DNA of 64,000 nucleotides, from NCBI RefSeq assembly GCF_000011105.1, contig NC_000961.1, forward strand, positions 1,164,662 to 1,228,661, in the 5' to 3' direction. The stretch's first letter is position 1; the number at the start of each line of letters is the position of its first letter. The DNA is from Pyrococcus horikoshii OT3. GTDB lineage: Archaea > Methanobacteriota_B > Thermococci > Thermococcales > Thermococcaceae. Positions 26,374 through 35,106 of this stretch are shown here, one piece after another. Under the pieces are notes generated by a model. That model ran no database searches. It was not told the origin of the DNA and worked only from the letters and a program-made list of their open reading frames with translations. A program made the position numbers and the translations under genes.

Positions 26374-26793
26374 ATGGTCACCAAACGCTTACCTGGGAAA
26401 ATTAGACGAGCCCTTAGGGCGAGATACTATGATATAGAACCTAAGGCTTGGATAGGAAAGAAAGGGATAACGGAGAGCGTGATAAAGGAAATAGAAACCC
26501 AACTTGCTAGAACTGGGGTATTAAAAGTTGAGATAAGAAAGGGAGCCTTTATAGCTACTAAGATGAGTAGGAAGGAAATAGCGGAGAGGGTTGCGGAGCT
26601 CACCGATAGTGAGCTCTTAGAGGTTAGAGGCAAAAGATTTATATTGTTTAAGCCGAGAGAGGGATGGGAGAAATATTTAAAAAAGCTCCAAATGAAGGAG
26701 CAAGCAAAGAAGAAGGTTAAAGAAGAACCAATAAGAAAGATTAAGCTTGATATCCTTGAATTTAGAAAGAAGTTCAAAAGAGGGAGGGGTTGA
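26374..26793 (+). CDS. CRM (YhbY/CRS1) RNA-binding protein
   Basis: A 139-residue protein with one CRM domain. Characteristic text is LRARYYDIEPKAWIGKKGIT, the GxxG-loop equivalent WIGKKGITE, then LKVEIRKGAFIATKMSRKEI and ELLEVRGKRFILFKPRE. A basic C-terminal tail follows (KEQAKKKVKEEPIRKIK). Bacterial YhbY associates with pre-50S ribosomes; this archaeal form, encoded three bases before S19e, probably serves ribosome assembly as well. ATG 26374 follows GAGGTGAGTACTC. Confidence 0.88.
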   Translation: MVTKRLPGKIRRALRARYYDIEPKAWIGKKGITESVIKEIETQLARTGVLKVEIRKGAFIATKMSRKEIAERVAELTDSELLEVRGKRFILFKPREGWEKYLKKLQMKEQAKKKVKEEPIRKIKLDILEFRKKFKRGRG

Positions 26794-26796
26794 AGG

Positions 26797-27249
26797 ATGG
26801 CCACGGTTTATGATGTTCCCGGTGACCTATTGGTGGAGAGAGTTGCCCAGAGACTTAAGGAGATCCCTGAAATTAAGCCTCCAGAGTGGGCACCCTTCGT
26901 AAAGACTGGAAGACACAAGGAGAGACTTCCTGAGCAGGAGGATTGGTGGTACTATAGGGTAGCTTCGATACTTAGGAGAGTATACATAGATGGTCCCGTC
27001 GGGATTGAAAGGCTTAGAACCTATTATGGCGGAAGGAAGAACAGGGGGCATGCCCCAGAGAGATTCTACAAGGCAGGAGGGAGCATAATAAGGAAGGCCT
27101 TACAACAGTTGGAAGCTGCAGGATTCATCGAAAAGGTTCCAGGGAAAGGAAGGGTTGTTACTCCCAAGGGTAGAAGCTTCCTCGACAAGATTGCCACGGA
27201 ACTCAAAAAGGAGCTTGAAGAGATAATACCAGAGCTGAAGAAGTACTAA
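26797..27249 (+). CDS. rps19e: 30S ribosomal protein S19e
   Basis: A 150-residue winged-helix ribosomal protein. Diagnostic segments are [76 protein letters not shown] and [20 protein letters not shown]. It is a component of the small subunit head in archaea and eukaryotes and is absent from bacteria. It is co-transcribed with the CRM-domain gene three bases upstream. Confidence 0.97.
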   Translation: MATVYDVPGDLLVERVAQRLKEIPEIKPPEWAPFVKTGRHKERLPEQEDWWYYRVASILRRVYIDGPVGIERLRTYYGGRKNRGHAPERFYKAGGSIIRKALQQLEAAGFIEKVPGKGRVVTPKGRSFLDKIATELKKELEEIIPELKKY

Positions 27250-27291
27250 AGGTTTTTATATTCAATTTTTCTAAAATTCTTGGGATGCACA

Positions 27292-27576
27292 ATGGTCAGA
27301 ATAAAGGCATCAAAGCTTAGGGATGTTGAGCTTATAACCGATACTGGGGTAAGGTTAGGTTGGGTTTATGATATACTCTTTGAGGAAGATGGGAGCGAGG
27401 AGGAGAAGGGAAGGATAATAGCAATTCTTGCGGATCCTGATGAAGACCTCGACCTAAAGAAGTTCAAAGTAACAAAGGATGGACTCCTTATTATCCCCAT
27501 AACGGCCGTGAAAAGTATTGGGGAAGTTATAATAGTCGATTCCTCAAAACTTTCCGTGATTGCCAGGGAAAAATGA
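27292..27576 (+). CDS. PRC-barrel domain protein
   Basis: A 94-residue PRC-barrel protein: MVRIKASKLRDVELITDTGV, RLGWVYDILFEEDG, then IAILADPDEDLD and a C-terminal LLIIPITAVKSIGEVIIVD. PRC barrels in archaea act as small adaptor or RNA-processing-associated domains; related small PRC proteins (such as CdpB/CdpA types) also bridge cell-division proteins, but this one is not assignable further. The start is ATG 27292, possibly leaderless; TTG 27280 is in frame. The stop overlaps the next start by 4 bp. Confidence 0.8.
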   Translation: MVRIKASKLRDVELITDTGVRLGWVYDILFEEDGSEEEKGRIIAILADPDEDLDLKKFKVTKDGLLIIPITAVKSIGEVIIVDSSKLSVIAREK

Positions 27577-28166
27577 ATCTTAAGGAACTATTTCCAGAAG
27601 AAGGCAAAGTTTATGAATGCATACTGATAACTAAGTCTAATCTAACCCCCATTGGAATAGTTAGAGTTGGAGATTTCCTAAAATTTAAAATTTTTGAAGG
27701 AAGAAGCTTTGAGGATCTCAGCATTAGTAACTTTGCGATAGTTCAAATTGTCGATGATATTGAGTTATTAGTATCTCTTGCATTCAACATATTTCCAAAT
27801 CTAGAATTCGAGCCGGCTTTGAAAGTTCCACTAAAAAAGATCAAGGGATATCCCTGGGTTGAGGGGAGAGTTAATTGCCATAAAGAAGTTATAGAAGATG
27901 AAGTTGGGAAAAGCTTAGCTAAGAATTGCACGCTTACACCTATTTATATTGGAATGGTAAAAAAGTTACCAAGGCCAATTAGCAGGGCCGATAATTACCT
28001 CCTAGAATTTGCGATAATTGCAACGAGGATACTTGTAGCAAGAAAAAGAGGATTAAGAATAGATGGTCTCTTAAAGAAGGCCGAAGAGGCCTATGAGATG
28101 TATATAAGGCTAGGGGGAAAATCAAAAATAGCAGAAGAGATAAATGAGCTTATCAAGAGAGAGTAA
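27573..28166 (+). CDS. DUF447 family (flavin-reductase-like split barrel) protein
   Basis: A 197-residue protein with the DUF447 pattern: an N-terminal split-barrel (YECILITKSNLTPIGIVRVG, IVDDIELLVSLAFN) and an all-helical C-terminus (FAIIATRILVARKRGLRIDG, then a helix ending INELIKRE). The fold is related to FMN-binding proteins; no reaction is assigned. ATG 27573 overlaps the PRC-barrel stop (ATGA), so the two are translationally coupled. Its end overlaps the convergent surface-protein gene by 14 bp. Confidence 0.8.
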   Translation: MNLKELFPEEGKVYECILITKSNLTPIGIVRVGDFLKFKIFEGRSFEDLSISNFAIVQIVDDIELLVSLAFNIFPNLEFEPALKVPLKKIKGYPWVEGRVNCHKEVIEDEVGKSLAKNCTLTPIYIGMVKKLPRPISRADNYLLEFAIIATRILVARKRGLRIDGLLKKAEEAYEMYIRLGGKSKIAEEINELIKRE

Positions 28167-29694
28167 ACTGTAGGATTGCTTCCTCCCCTGGCCCAAGTTC
28201 ATCAATTCTCCATATTATCTTATTATCTTCAATTTCAACGTTCCCTCTACTAGCCCACGCATCCTTAACATTTGCGAGCTTCTCGTACTTAAATTCCTTA
28301 ACGCCTCTAAGACGCGGAGCTTTTATCTTGACGAAATAGTATTTATCGATGCTTTCCTCTACTATTATTGGCCTAAAGAATGCCAAATATGAGGAGGCTC
28401 CAAAAACCGCTAGAAATCCAATTACTAAGAGAACAAAGTTGATATCAGAAGCTGATCTCTCTTTTCCTGGAGCTAAGGGTACATAGGTTGAGGTTGTCGT
28501 CGTTGTTAGGGTTTCTGTAATCGTTTTAGTAATTAACTCCTTTTTAGGTTTACTAGCGATTACGTTAACCTGGGTACTAGCCGGTAGGTAATTCTCGCTC
28601 TCGATTTTAATTTCAGCAGCACCTACCCCAATTTTTTCTACGTTAAATTCCGCAATCCCATTCTCGTCGGTAACGGAGTATAAAGTATCTCTAGATCCCT
28701 GGACAACAACTGTAATTCCCTTAATTGGGTTTCCTTTAGAGTCTAGAACCTTAACCCTTAATGTATTATTAATTTGGGAAGCCAAAATGATCGGCCTCTC
28801 CACCTCAACTATCTTTTCAGAGATAATCCCATCCAAATCCGCTTTAATGATATACGTTCCTGGCTCCGTGACATCGAGGGTGACGAAACCGAGACTATTT
28901 GTCGTGAACTCCCTTCCATTGATCCATACCTTAATCCCCTCCACCGGAAAGTCTTCTTCTCTTACATTAACGAATATCTTTCCTCCCCTGAAGTATGCAT
29001 CCATTGTTAGGTTCCTTCTATATACGGTGAAGCTGTAGGTTACGTTTTCCTTTCTCCCATAAAACTCCGCTTCAAAGCGAAGGGTATAATTCCCCAAAGG
29101 TAGCTTTCCTAAGTTAATCTCCCTTCTCCAAACTCCCCAACTGTCTATCATTGGCTTGTAGGAAGTTTCAAGCATTAGTTTACCGTTCTTGAATAGCTTT
29201 ACATAAGCTTCACCATAGAGGAGTAGGTTTGATGTAGAATCAATGGAGAGGATGAAGGTTGCATTTTCACCGTATAGATACTTACCTTTCCCCTCAATTG
29301 ATAGGGTAAAGTTCACAACCGATTTTACCTTGACTTTTACGGTATCTTCAGCGATCTGATTTCCAAATTTAGCAACTATGTGAACATTATAAAGCCCAGC
29401 TTCAGGCTTTACAAGGAAAATTTTCATCGGAAATTCATGAGATGAATTTGGCTCTAAGAAATTTAAGAATTCTTGAGTGAAGAGGATCCCTTTAATGGTA
29501 TCGATGGAATAAATGGTAACGTTTCTAGCGGTTTCGTTTCCTACATTTTTTATTGTGACGTTTACAACCAAGGTCTGACCAGGAAATCCCTCAACGCTCT
29601 TTGGGGATACCTTTAAAACCAAGACAGGCTGTGAGCTAACAGGTGGCGTTAGGAGCAACGCAAGGAGGAGGGCTAAAAATAGATATCTCCTCAT
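28153..29694 (-). CDS. Secreted, membrane-anchored CARDB/Ig-like protein
   Basis: A 513-residue surface protein. It has a signal peptide ([20 protein letters not shown]), a CARDB/NEW3-like domain ([20 protein letters not shown], about 35-130), further beta-sandwich repeats including a carboxypeptidase-regulatory-like unit ([20 protein letters not shown]), a Thr-rich stalk ([15 protein letters not shown], about 388-403), a TM helix ([20 protein letters not shown]) and a ~65-residue cytoplasmic domain ending [14 protein letters not shown]. Its start overlaps the hjc stop (ATGA), so it is translated with Hjc though functionally unlike it. Confidence 0.8.
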   Translation of the reverse strand: MRRYLFLALLLALLLTPPVSSQPVLVLKVSPKSVEGFPGQTLVVNVTIKNVGNETARNVTIYSIDTIKGILFTQEFLNFLEPNSSHEFPMKIFLVKPEAGLYNVHIVAKFGNQIAEDTVKVKVKSVVNFTLSIEGKGKYLYGENATFILSIDSTSNLLLYGEAYVKLFKNGKLMLETSYKPMIDSWGVWRREINLGKLPLGNYTLRFEAEFYGRKENVTYSFTVYRRNLTMDAYFRGGKIFVNVREEDFPVEGIKVWINGREFTTNSLGFVTLDVTEPGTYIIKADLDGIISEKIVEVERPIILASQINNTLRVKVLDSKGNPIKGITVVVQGSRDTLYSVTDENGIAEFNVEKIGVGAAEIKIESENYLPASTQVNVIASKPKKELITKTITETLTTTTTSTYVPLAPGKERSASDINFVLLVIGFLAVFGASSYLAFFRPIIVEESIDKYYFVKIKAPRLRGVKEFKYEKLANVKDAWASRGNVEIEDNKIIWRIDELGPGEEAILQFTLS

Positions 29695-30065
29695 TTTTGT
29701 TCCCCCACCTCAAGTTTCCTTTGAAGGCCTACTACAACTTCGAGGGTTTCTCCATCATTTGGAGAGATAACAAGGTTTCCTTCACCGCTAGGTCTGAAGA
29801 ACCTCCACCCAACTCCCAGGAACTTTACAGCTAGAACTGGGGTACCACCAAATTTATTCGCGAATTCAACTAGCTTCTTCAGATCATCCCCCTTTATGTA
29901 AAGCTTCCCCTTCTTCGTCGTCTTAACTTCGATACAAAGGTAAATTTTACCATTTCCAGCTACTACATCAACTTTCTTGCTACCTGCAGATCTAATTACG
30001 GCAAATCCAAGTCTTTCCAATTTTTTTATCAATTCCCTTTCAGCGTTTGCTCCCTTTCTATACAT
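29691..30065 (-). CDS. hjc: Holliday junction resolvase Hjc
   Basis: A 124-residue archaeal Holliday junction endonuclease that cuts four-way junctions symmetrically as a dimer. The nuclease motif is complete: Glu9 in [14 protein letters not shown], Asp in [11 protein letters not shown], and the ExK pair in [16 protein letters not shown]. It acts with RecJ/Hel308-type enzymes in recombination and fork repair. A TATA element lies in the spacer shared with the divergent helicase gene. The downstream surface-protein gene starts inside its stop codon. Confidence 0.96.
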   Translation of the reverse strand: MYRKGANAERELIKKLERLGFAVIRSAGSKKVDVVAGNGKIYLCIEVKTTKKGKLYIKGDDLKKLVEFANKFGGTPVLAVKFLGVGWRFFRPSGEGNLVISPNDGETLEVVVGLQRKLEVGEQK

Positions 30066-30118
30066 ACTATTCCTTAATCGAATGATACATTTTTAAGTTA
30101 ACCCTCGAGCTTGATCTG

Positions 30119-32857
30119 ATGCATATAGTGCTAAAGAAGGCCATTAAGGAGAAGTTTGGAAAGTTAAACAAGCTTCAAATTCAAGCCTTTAAGGCAATAT
30201 ATGGAGAAGGGGAGAGCGTCCTAATTATAGCCCCAACTGGAAGTGGAAAAACTGAAGCCGCTATTATACCAGTCATAAATTCAATTCTTAAGGATAACCT
30301 TCGGCCAATTTCATGCTTATATATAGCCCCGTTGAAGGCATTAAACAGAGATCTATTAGAGAGGTTAAAATGGTGGGGAGAGAAGACTGGAATTAAAGTT
30401 GAAGTTAGACATGGAGATACTCCCCAGTCAATGAGAGCAAAGCAGGTAAAGAACCCTCCCCACATATTAATAACTACTCCCGAAAGCTTGCCAGCGATCC
30501 TCACCACAAAGTCGCTGAGGAAGTATTTGGAGAACGTTAAGTTCGTCATAGTAGATGAGATAACTGAACTCGTTGACAATAAAAGAGGTATTCAGCTAAT
30601 ACTGAACTTAAAGCGACTTTCCTTGATAGCCGATTTTATAAGAATAGGGTTATCCGCTACGGTCGGAAACGAGGAGGAAATAAGAGAGTGGTTTGAGGCT
30701 AAAAGGATAATAAAGCCACATTTAAAGAAAAGGTACAAGTTTAAGGTACTTTACCCCCAACCAAAGCCTGAGGACCAGGAACTAGCAGAAAAGCTCAAGG
30801 TTCCAGGTGACGTTGCTACCAGGCTTAGAACTTTATGGGAGATCGTTGAGAAATATAAAAAGGCGTTGATTTTTGTAAACACGAGGCAGTTTGCAGAAAT
30901 TTTAGGGCACAGACTGAAAACCTGGGGAAAGCCTGTGGAGGTGCACCATGGAAGTCTCTCAAAAGAGGCCAGAATTGAGGCCGAGAGAAAGCTCAAGGAG
31001 GGTAAGATAAAAGCTTTAATATGCACATCCTCAATGGAACTGGGAATTGACATCGGAGATGTGGATGTGGTAATCCAATACATGAGTCCAAGGCAAGTAA
31101 ACAGACTAATTCAAAGGGCCGGAAGGAGCAGGCATAGGCTCTGGGAAGTTAGTGAAGCTTACATAATTACGACGGGTGTAGAGGACTATCTGCAGGGTCT
31201 TGTCATAGCAAAAAGGGCACTTGAAGGGAAGCTCGAGGGAGTAAAACCCTATGAAAATGCTCTAGACGTTCTCGCTCATTTTATCGTTGGATTGCTGATC
31301 GAGTATAGAGACTTAAAGATAAATGAACCCTACAGGCTCGCCAAGGATACTTACCCCTATAGGAAGCTTAGGTGGGAAGACTACCTTAGAGTCCTCGAGA
31401 TCTTAGAGGAAGCTGGAATAATAAAGAGACATGAAGATAGGCTTAGACTGGGAAGAAAATCATTCAAGTACTATTTTGAAAATTTATCAACAATTCCCGA
31501 TGAGGTAAGTTACAAGGTAATAGACGTTGTCTCTGGAAAGCTTATAGGAAGGTTGGACGAGAACTTCGTAATCAACTTGGAAGAAGGTATTGAATTTATT
31601 ATGCACGGTAAAAGTTGGCTGGTTCTTGAGATAAAAGATGATGTAATTAAGGTGAGAGAGAGTGAAAACATAGAAGGGGCCATACCAAGTTGGGAAGGTG
31701 AGCTGATACCCGTTCCATATGAGGTTGCCATTGAGGTTGGAAGGTTAAGAAGGGAGCTTGTTCAGGATAAAGAGAGAGCTATTAGACTCATTAAGGGAGT
31801 GGAGTTCGAAGAGAAGGAGCTAGACATTGCAAGGGAAAGATTAAAAGAGAATGATCTTATACCGAGCGACAGGGATATCTTGATTAGCGTTTTTCCAAAC
31901 TTAGTTATAGTCCACTCAGACTTTGGGAACAAAACTAATGAAGGACTAGCCAGATACATTCTTGCTTTTCTTTCGCTTAAGTATGGAAAGATATTTTCAG
32001 CTAGAACCCAGTCCAATGGAATAATAATAACAACCCCCTTCAAGATGAATCCAGATGAAATCAAGGATATCCTTAGAATTAAAGGTAACGTTAGGGAGAT
32101 AATTTCCAGGGCCCTTAAGGATAGCCCAATATATAGGTGGAAAATGCTTAACGTCGCTAAGAGAATGGGAGCCCTTCGAAAAGATGCAAGAATTAAAAAG
32201 GTAGAGAGACTGTTTGAAGATACGATCATCGAAGTAGAAACTTTCAACGAGATATTTCACGATAAAGTAGATGTAGAGCGCGTGAATACTGTCCTTAAGA
32301 AAATTAAAGATGGAGAGATTAGGGTAAAGGGAAGGATCCTGGAGGAACCAACGTCACTGGAACTTGAATACATGAGGCTGAGAGGAGAATTTTTAATGAC
32401 TTCTCCACTCGACGAGAAGGAGATTGAACTTCTATTTAAAGAAAAACTATTAGAAAGCTCAATAACTCTCGTATGTACAAATTGTGGATTTTCCTGGGAA
32501 ACAAAGGTTAGAAGGATTATAGATAGGATAGGAGATATAAAATGTCCGAAGTGCGGATCGAGGATGTTAGCTCCCCTTCATCCAAAGGATGCTGAAGCCT
32601 TTAAACTTTCCCTTAAAAAACTTAAGAGTGGAGAAAAGTTATTCGAGAAAGAGGAGAAAGCTTACCTTAAAGGCCTAAAAGCCGCGGACTTGCTGAATAG
32701 CTATGGAAAAAACGCTCTACTAGCCTTAGCAACTTACGGAGTAGGGGTTAAGACTGCAACCAGGATACTTTCGAGGTCATATTCAGAAGAGATGTTGATA
32801 AAGGAGTTAATGGAGCTCGAAAAACGTTATATAAGGACAAGAAAGTTTTGGGAATGA
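30119..32857 (+). CDS. Lhr-type superfamily 2 DNA helicase
   Basis: A 912-residue helicase. RecA1 has APTGSGKTEAAI (about 38-49), LYIAPLKALNRDLLERL (Ia), TTPESL (Ib), VDEITEL (II, DEVx type) and LSATVGN (III). RecA2 has KALIFVNTRQFAEILG (IV), CTSSMELGIDIGDVDVVIQY (V) and QRAGRSRHR (VI). Then follow a winged helix and an Lhr-core-like domain, and a C-terminal zinc ribbon (CTNCGFSW...CPKCGSRM, about 786-820). Archaeal Lhr proteins translocate 3'-5' on DNA and unwind RNA:DNA hybrids and forks. ATG 30119 has only weak ribosome-binding context. The gene is divergent from hjc. Confidence 0.9.
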   Translation: MHIVLKKAIKEKFGKLNKLQIQAFKAIYGEGESVLIIAPTGSGKTEAAIIPVINSILKDNLRPISCLYIAPLKALNRDLLERLKWWGEKTGIKVEVRHGDTPQSMRAKQVKNPPHILITTPESLPAILTTKSLRKYLENVKFVIVDEITELVDNKRGIQLILNLKRLSLIADFIRIGLSATVGNEEEIREWFEAKRIIKPHLKKRYKFKVLYPQPKPEDQELAEKLKVPGDVATRLRTLWEIVEKYKKALIFVNTRQFAEILGHRLKTWGKPVEVHHGSLSKEARIEAERKLKEGKIKALICTSSMELGIDIGDVDVVIQYMSPRQVNRLIQRAGRSRHRLWEVSEAYIITTGVEDYLQGLVIAKRALEGKLEGVKPYENALDVLAHFIVGLLIEYRDLKINEPYRLAKDTYPYRKLRWEDYLRVLEILEEAGIIKRHEDRLRLGRKSFKYYFENLSTIPDEVSYKVIDVVSGKLIGRLDENFVINLEEGIEFIMHGKSWLVLEIKDDVIKVRESENIEGAIPSWEGELIPVPYEVAIEVGRLRRELVQDKERAIRLIKGVEFEEKELDIARERLKENDLIPSDRDILISVFPNLVIVHSDFGNKTNEGLARYILAFLSLKYGKIFSARTQSNGIIITTPFKMNPDEIKDILRIKGNVREIISRALKDSPIYRWKMLNVAKRMGALRKDARIKKVERLFEDTIIEVETFNEIFHDKVDVERVNTVLKKIKDGEIRVKGRILEEPTSLELEYMRLRGEFLMTSPLDEKEIELLFKEKLLESSITLVCTNCGFSWETKVRRIIDRIGDIKCPKCGSRMLAPLHPKDAEAFKLSLKKLKSGEKLFEKEEKAYLKGLKAADLLNSYGKNALLALATYGVGVKTATRILSRSYSEEMLIKELMELEKRYIRTRKFWE

Positions 32858-32936
32858 TCCACCAAAAGACCTTTATACTTAATTAAAATCTAAAGTGTAA
32901 GAGGCAATAAAATAAATAATGGGGGTCGAGATAGCG

Positions 32937-35039
32937 ATGAGAAAAGCTAGCATCTTGCTAACGATTCTTCTTTTGACAGGCTTTATTATGGAGATGTTCA
33001 TCCCTGTAGTTTCCGGAGAGGAAAAGTACTCTGAACTTTCAACCGTAGGCCTAAAGTTAGGATGGGGAGTAAAATTCGCCCAAAAGTATGTGGTGAAGCT
33101 CGTAGACGTGGATCAGAACTGGACAATGGTAAGGATAAATATTTATGAGAACGGTAACCCCACAGCGAAGTTTATATTAAAAGAGGGGGAAGTTGGATAT
33201 TATCCACAAGAGAATAATGTCATATTCAGGGTCAAGGTCGTTGGAATATGGAAAGATAAGGGAGTAGTATACGTAAAGATAGGAACCCCACTAAAACTAC
33301 TCGACGATAAGGTCGTTATATACAAAGGTTCTTCATACACGATTCCTAGTCCTTTTCCAAGATATAAGATAAAAGTCATAGAGGTTCCTTCAGATTCCAA
33401 GGCTACCCTTGAAATAACTTACCCAGATGGTAGTAGCGTAAGGAAGGTAATAGAAAAAGACTCCCCCGTTTCAATACCTTACAAGGTTAGTGACGAATTC
33501 GTACAATCATCTTACATCTTAATAGAACTCGTTAGTGCCGAGGAGAACAAGAAAATTGTCGTGAACGTTTACGGGGCAAAAATGACCTTTCAAGGAGCAC
33601 AGATAGTTAAACCTGAAGAGAAACCCTCTGAAGAGGAGACAAAGGTTACAGAGGTCAGCCAAGAAGTATATGGGGGATTACTTTACGTGGGAGAGACCCT
33701 GACGATTGAATACAACAACACGAAGTATGGATTAAAGTTATTATCCGTTGGATACTATTCCAGATTTGAGCTTCTGAATTCAAAGGGAGAAGTTATGGAA
33801 AAGTTCTCTATAAGGGAAGGTAACATCTATCAATTGGTAAAGGCCCCATTTAGAATTGAGATTCCACCAAACAGCGTAGATCTAACTTATAATAGAACAT
33901 ATATTAGGGTTTTCGGGCCATTAGGGGCGTTAGCTTTACCCATAATAAGACAAGCAAATGTTACTGCAGAATTAGCGGTAAATGAAAAGCAGATACTGTT
34001 AAATGGAGATGAACTCGTTGTCTTCATAAAAGTTAAGAACCTGGGCAGAGGGAATGCCTTTCAAGTTAAAGTCATAGCTCCAGTTCCAAATAACTTCCAG
34101 CTCAGGAGTGGGATAGGTACATGGACTCTAAACACCCTAGAAGCGTATTCCGAGATGCCAGTCTTGGTTTACACGTTGAAGCCAACTAAGGTGGGAGAAT
34201 ATAAACTTGGCCCAGTTCTCGTGGAATACTACAATGAGGCGGGAGAGAAGGTCACGGTTAAATCTAACGTTATAGAGAAAATAATAGTCTATGGTACTCC
34301 GGAGATAAAGCTAGAGGCCAAGGTTCTAACTGATAATAAAACATGGAGCAACTACGTGGATGCCAAAGTTAACTCAACGATAAGACTGAGGTTCAAAGTT
34401 TCAACCGAGGGTGAGAGCGGAGAGTACGAGTTCATTAAAAATGCGAGCATAATAGTGAATATGGGAGACTTCTTAGATGGAAAAGAGGTTATTCCCATAG
34501 GGTATCTACCTGCAGGTAAGGAGAAGGTTGTTGAAGGGCAGTATTTAGTGCTAAAGAAGGGAATTCACAGGATTGGTGTTACGTTAGTCTACCAGGATCC
34601 ACTTGGAAACTGGCATAGAATTAGCTATCCAAACCTTATATTGATAAACAGTATACCGCCGAAGGTTATAGTGAAGAAAGAGGTCGTCGAGAAGTGGCCA
34701 GAGCCCAATGAGTTACCTGGGTATATAGATACCGTTCTATCAACGCTCTCCAATCCCACTCCCCTAGCTGAGAAGATAGTGAACGTTTCATCTAAGTACG
34801 TGAAACAAGAGCAAAATACCGGGATAAGTGCAACTAAGGTACTTGGAGTTATAACAATCATCCTGGGCGTTGCACTCATTGGAACGGGGTACATGGCCGT
34901 AAAGTATAGGAATGATTTAGAAGCACTAAAGGCTAAAAAGAAGAAATCCAGACCAGGAGGATTGCCTAAAAAAGAAGAAGAGCAAATAACCGAACAAAAA
35001 TCTGAAGAAAAAGAGGGAGAGATTGAACTTCTTTCTTGA
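32937..35039 (+). CDS. Large secreted S-layer-like/CARDB protein with C-terminal TM anchor
   Basis: A 700-residue surface protein. The signal peptide is RKASILLTILLLTGFIMEM; repeated beta domains follow, among them YKIKVIEVPSDSKATLEITY and a COG1361-like segment (VVFIKVKNLGRGNAFQVKV, about 362-380). A TM helix (VLGVITIILGVALIGTGYM, about 640) and a Lys/Glu-rich cytoplasmic tail (KKKKSRPGGLPKKEEEQ) end it. ATG 32937 is preferred for its signal peptide; ATG 32919 is in frame. A TATA-like CTTTATACTTAA lies at about 32869. It is first in the co-directional run leading to CetZ and the pilin-like genes. Confidence 0.75.
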   Translation: MRKASILLTILLLTGFIMEMFIPVVSGEEKYSELSTVGLKLGWGVKFAQKYVVKLVDVDQNWTMVRINIYENGNPTAKFILKEGEVGYYPQENNVIFRVKVVGIWKDKGVVYVKIGTPLKLLDDKVVIYKGSSYTIPSPFPRYKIKVIEVPSDSKATLEITYPDGSSVRKVIEKDSPVSIPYKVSDEFVQSSYILIELVSAEENKKIVVNVYGAKMTFQGAQIVKPEEKPSEEETKVTEVSQEVYGGLLYVGETLTIEYNNTKYGLKLLSVGYYSRFELLNSKGEVMEKFSIREGNIYQLVKAPFRIEIPPNSVDLTYNRTYIRVFGPLGALALPIIRQANVTAELAVNEKQILLNGDELVVFIKVKNLGRGNAFQVKVIAPVPNNFQLRSGIGTWTLNTLEAYSEMPVLVYTLKPTKVGEYKLGPVLVEYYNEAGEKVTVKSNVIEKIIVYGTPEIKLEAKVLTDNKTWSNYVDAKVNSTIRLRFKVSTEGESGEYEFIKNASIIVNMGDFLDGKEVIPIGYLPAGKEKVVEGQYLVLKKGIHRIGVTLVYQDPLGNWHRISYPNLILINSIPPKVIVKKEVVEKWPEPNELPGYIDTVLSTLSNPTPLAEKIVNVSSKYVKQEQNTGISATKVLGVITIILGVALIGTGYMAVKYRNDLEALKAKKKKSRPGGLPKKEEEQITEQKSEEKEGEIELLS

Positions 35040-35106
35040 TTTAATTATTTTTAGTGCAAAAGTTTTATCTACTAAGCCTTCTGATTTTCTTAAAGGAGGG
35101 GAAGTT

